Of a DNA stretch of 64,000 bases, positions 62,943-64,000 are shown piece by piece. The translations under genes and the position numbers were made by a program. The first letter of the stretch is position 1. Every line of letters begins with the position of its first letter. This stretch comes from a beta proteobacterium MWH-UniP1 (GTDB lineage: Bacteria > Pseudomonadota > Gammaproteobacteria > Burkholderiales > Burkholderiaceae_A), in the NCBI GenBank assembly GCA_036362785.1, contig CP143625.1:745401-809400 (forward strand). The letters run 5' to 3'. The notes under the pieces are model-generated. The model searched no databases. It worked only from the letters and a program-made list of their open reading frames with translations, and was not told the origin of the DNA.

Positions 62943-64000
62943 ATGTCCCAAGCTTTTCCCGCTGGCGTTGAAATCAAAGCTGAAGTGTCGCCCGCGTTTG
63001 CAGAGATCTTGACCCCTGAAGCCTTGGCACTCGTTGCCAAGCTGCATCGTGCTTTCGAGCCACGTCGTCAAGAATTGTTGGCCAAGCGTGTAGAGCGTGC
63101 CAAGCGCCTAGACGCTGGTGAGCGTCCTGACTTTCTGGCCGAAACCAAGTCGGTCCGTGAAGGCGACTGGAAGGTTGCACCGCTGCCCAAAGACCTGCTG
63201 TGCCGTCGTGTTGAGATCACCGGCCCAGTCGACCGCAAGATGGTGATCAATGCGTTGAACTCCGGCGCCGATTCCTTCATGGCCGACTTTGAAGACTCGA
63301 ACACCCCCAACTGGTCTAACCAGGTGCAGGGCCAGATCAACATGAAGGATGCGATCCGCCGCACCATCTCATTGGAATCCAATGGCAAGCACTACAAACT
63401 AAACGACAAAGTTGCCGTGTTGCTGATTCGCCCCCGTGGCTGGCATCTGGACGAAAAGCACGTGCTGGTCGATGGCAAACGTGTTTCCGGCGGCATTTTT
63501 GATTTGGCGCTCTACATGTTCCACAACGCCAAAGAACTCTTGGCACGTGGCTCTGGCCCTTACTTCTATCTGCCGAAGATGGAAAGCCACTTGGAAGCCC
63601 GCCTGTGGAACGACATTTTTGTGATGGTGCAAAACGAGCTGGGCATTCCCCAGGGCACGATCCGGGCGACTGTCTTGATTGAGACCATCGTGGCGGCCTT
63701 TGAGATGGACGAAATCCTTTATGAATTGCGCGACCACAGCGCGGGTCTGAACGCTGGCCGTTGGGACTACATCTTCTCTTGCATCAAGAAGTTCAAAGTC
63801 GACCGCAACTTCTGCCTGGCGGACCGCAGCAAGGTCACCATGACGGCGCCCTTTATGCGGGCTTATGCACTGTTGTTGTTAAAGACCTGCCACAAGCGCA
63901 ATGCGCCCGCTATTGGCGGCATGAGCGCGCTCATTCCAATTAAGAATGACCCCGAGAAAAATGCCGTGGCCATGCAGGGCATCATTAATGATAAGAAACG
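62943..64000 (+). CDS. aceB: Malate synthase A, 5' part (runs off the window)
   Basis: Malate synthase joins glyoxylate and acetyl-CoA to malate, the second step of the glyoxylate bypass. The frame from ATG 62943 stays open for 352 codons to the window end; the family is about 530 residues, so roughly two thirds are present. Conserved parts are [44 protein letters not shown] and [20 protein letters not shown], where the Arg is catalytic. The short-type malate synthase A is indicated (not the long GlcB type). GAGGAG precedes the ATG. It is separated from aceA by two opposite-strand genes. Confidence 0.95.
   Translation, partial: MSQAFPAGVEIKAEVSPAFAEILTPEALALVAKLHRAFEPRRQELLAKRVERAKRLDAGERPDFLAETKSVREGDWKVAPLPKDLLCRRVEITGPVDRKMVINALNSGADSFMADFEDSNTPNWSNQVQGQINMKDAIRRTISLESNGKHYKLNDKVAVLLIRPRGWHLDEKHVLVDGKRVSGGIFDLALYMFHNAKELLARGSGPYFYLPKMESHLEARLWNDIFVMVQNELGIPQGTIRATVLIETIVAAFEMDEILYELRDHSAGLNAGRWDYIFSCIKKFKVDRNFCLADRSKVTMTAPFMRAYALLLLKTCHKRNAPAIGGMSALIPIKNDPEKNAVAMQGIINDKK

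Noticed and set aside
62828..63040. 71-codon N-terminal extension of the AlkA-type glycosylase
   Set aside because: It runs through the divergent promoter region and into the aceB coding sequence on the opposite strand.

Overview
The window reads as chromosomal DNA of a Burkholderiales-like betaproteobacterium. The reasons are the gene order ribF-ileS-lspA-coaBC-dut, two-domain ArgA, a Bpt/Aat pair, a phasin, the LldE/LldF-type lactate genes, and protein sequences that look betaproteobacterial throughout. The genus cannot be fixed from the sequence alone. Coding density is very high: most neighbours on the same strand lie 0-30 bases apart or overlap (often ATGA), several opposite-strand neighbours overlap too, and no gene-free stretch exceeds 300 bases. 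I see no insertion sequence, prophage, CRISPR array or rRNA. There is one tRNA, initiator tRNA-fMet.

Layout. 0-10 kb: a partial unknown gene, xseA, sodB, a DUF192 protein, a small Lys/Ala-rich exported protein, icd, a cold-shock protein, clpS-clpA, and a flavocytochrome c sulfide dehydrogenase pair. 9.6-22 kb: tal coupled to a membrane protein/spermidine-synthase fusion; the minus-strand cluster ribF-ileS-lspA-coaBC-dut; purN with an RNA m5C methyltransferase; and a fatty-acid desaturase. 22-34 kb: mltD and gloB, divergent yafS-like gene, rnhA, an RND efflux pair, dnaQ, three unrecognised genes, and a BLUF blue-light receptor. This keeps the E. coli mltD-gloB-yafS-rnhA-dnaQ neighbourhood with the efflux pair inserted. 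33-45 kb: argA and divergent hrpA; a cassette of Tat-exported beta-propeller, polysaccharide deacetylase, sterol-desaturase-family protein and molybdopterin-binding-domain protein; phasin; a histone-deacetylase-family protein; and a penicillin-binding endopeptidase. 44.5-53 kb: an IclR regulator divergent from lutA-lutB (no lutC), then pyrD, bpt, aat, a Nudix hydrolase, tRNA-fMet, a lipoprotein, an EamA transporter and a dienelactone hydrolase. 53-59.7 kb: one five-gene ABC-export operon. 59.9-64 kb: aceA, rlmJ, an AlkA-type glycosylase and the start of malate synthase.

Two pathways are well represented. ClpS, ClpA, Bpt and Aat together make the bacterial N-degron pathway. Icd, AceA and AceB form the isocitrate branch point between the TCA cycle and the glyoxylate bypass. 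The parts with least precedent are the dnaQ-linked orphan trio leading into the BLUF gene, the four-gene beta-propeller cassette, the ABC operon with two small FtsX-type permeases plus a YbbP-type permease and one ATPase, and a textbook intrinsic-terminator sequence inside the early coding region of the EamA transporter.
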